Positions 63,875 through 64,000 of a DNA stretch of 64,000 bases are shown piece by piece; the first letter of the stretch is position 1; every line of letters begins with the position of its first letter. The stretch lies in NCBI RefSeq assembly GCF_002797395.1, contig NZ_KZ454943.1, positions 1-64,000 of the forward strand, given 5' to 3'. This DNA comes from Bacillus solitudinis (lineage in GTDB: Bacteria; Bacillota; Bacilli; Bacillales; Bacillaceae_D). The position numbers and the translations under genes are program-made. The notes beneath the pieces were generated by a model. That model searched no databases, was not told the origin of the DNA, and was given only the letters and a program-made list of their open reading frames with translations.

Positions 63875-64000
63875 ATACTAATGCTCTCCTTCTTTGGAAC
63901 ATGTTCAACAATATCTTCAATATTACATCCTAAGCAGTTACATATTCTATCAAGAACATCCATACTTACGTTTTTATTTTTGCTCAATCTAGCTAGAGAA
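63871..64000 (-). CDS. XRE-type HTH regulator, N-terminus beyond window edge
   Basis: Only the last 43 codons are visible. SLARLSKNKNVSMDVLDRIC with CNIEDIVEHVPKKE is the end of a small Cro/C1-type HTH domain (YozG-like regulators). The stop overlaps the methyltransferase start (ATGA), so the two are translationally coupled, as controller proteins often are with restriction-modification genes. Confidence 0.8.
   Translation of the reverse strand, partial: SLARLSKNKNVSMDVLDRICNCLGCNIEDIVEHVPKKESISI

Noticed and set aside
55740..64000. Second copy of the tRNA-Sec 3' end marking the far island border
   Set aside because: I found no convincing direct repeat of the tRNA end to the right; the island probably extends past the window.

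Overview
The window is low-GC Bacillaceae chromosome, probably from an alkaliphilic or halotolerant relative of Bacillus. Support comes from strong AGGAGG-type ribosome binding sites, spore genes (tlp, sspN, sspO, sspP, a YppG-like protein), citB flanked by sspO/sspP and the tlp-yneP-yneQ neighbourhood known from B. subtilis, ykuI, cheV and a preQ1-I riboswitch. The species cannot be named from the sequence. Most of the window is core chromosome; from about 55.66 kb to the right edge it is a mobile, defence-type island.

Layout. 0-2.4 kb: queCDEF operon for preQ1/queuosine synthesis under a preQ1-I riboswitch (queF cut by the left edge). 2.4-3.7 kb: M29 aminopeptidase. 3.9-13.9 kb: Fur-controlled NRPS-independent siderophore operon with the rhbABCDEF gene set plus an exporter; the gene set predicts schizokinen or a close citrate-hydroxamate. 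14-20 kb: secreted DUF5667 protein with tandem repeats, DMT transporter, GDPD, Hsp20, zinc-ribbon protein, HSL-type esterase. 20-30 kb: DUF2642 protein, three HesB-like proteins (two are selenoproteins whose in-frame UGA hides them from ORF callers), cheV, SurA-like lipoprotein, an M19 dipeptidase that seems to start at AUU, second Hsp20, YppG-like protein, MFS transporter, ykuI, hydrolase, metA. 30-41.6 kb: RNase H-like, PHP, nadE, small spore proteins, thioesterase, VTT and VanZ membrane proteins, FbpB-like small protein, DUF421, citB, sspO, sspP.

41.6-55.8 kb holds a selenium region: selA, a SelW/Rdx-type CxxU selenoprotein, selD (itself with a Sec codon), selB, a glycosyltransferase overlapping the selB end, a PhnD/PhnE/PhnC-type ABC transporter downstream, and a tRNA-Sec (selC) gene. 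Ferritin, a GH42 beta-galactosidase and a chemoreceptor lie among them. Four UGA-containing genes occur in the window, each with a hairpin at SECIS distance after the UGA, so the Sec machinery and part of the selenoproteome sit together. The most novel idea here is that selB, glycosyltransferase and ABC transporter form one transcription unit: selenium uptake, Sec decoding and possibly a seleno-sugar branch resembling SenB of the selenoneine pathway.

55.7-64 kb: a tyrosine integrase lies immediately downstream of selC, a classic island target. It is followed by McrC/McrB restriction genes, an IS3-family element that truncated a HEPN-like gene, a C5 DNA methyltransferase and the end of an XRE-type regulator gene running off the right edge.
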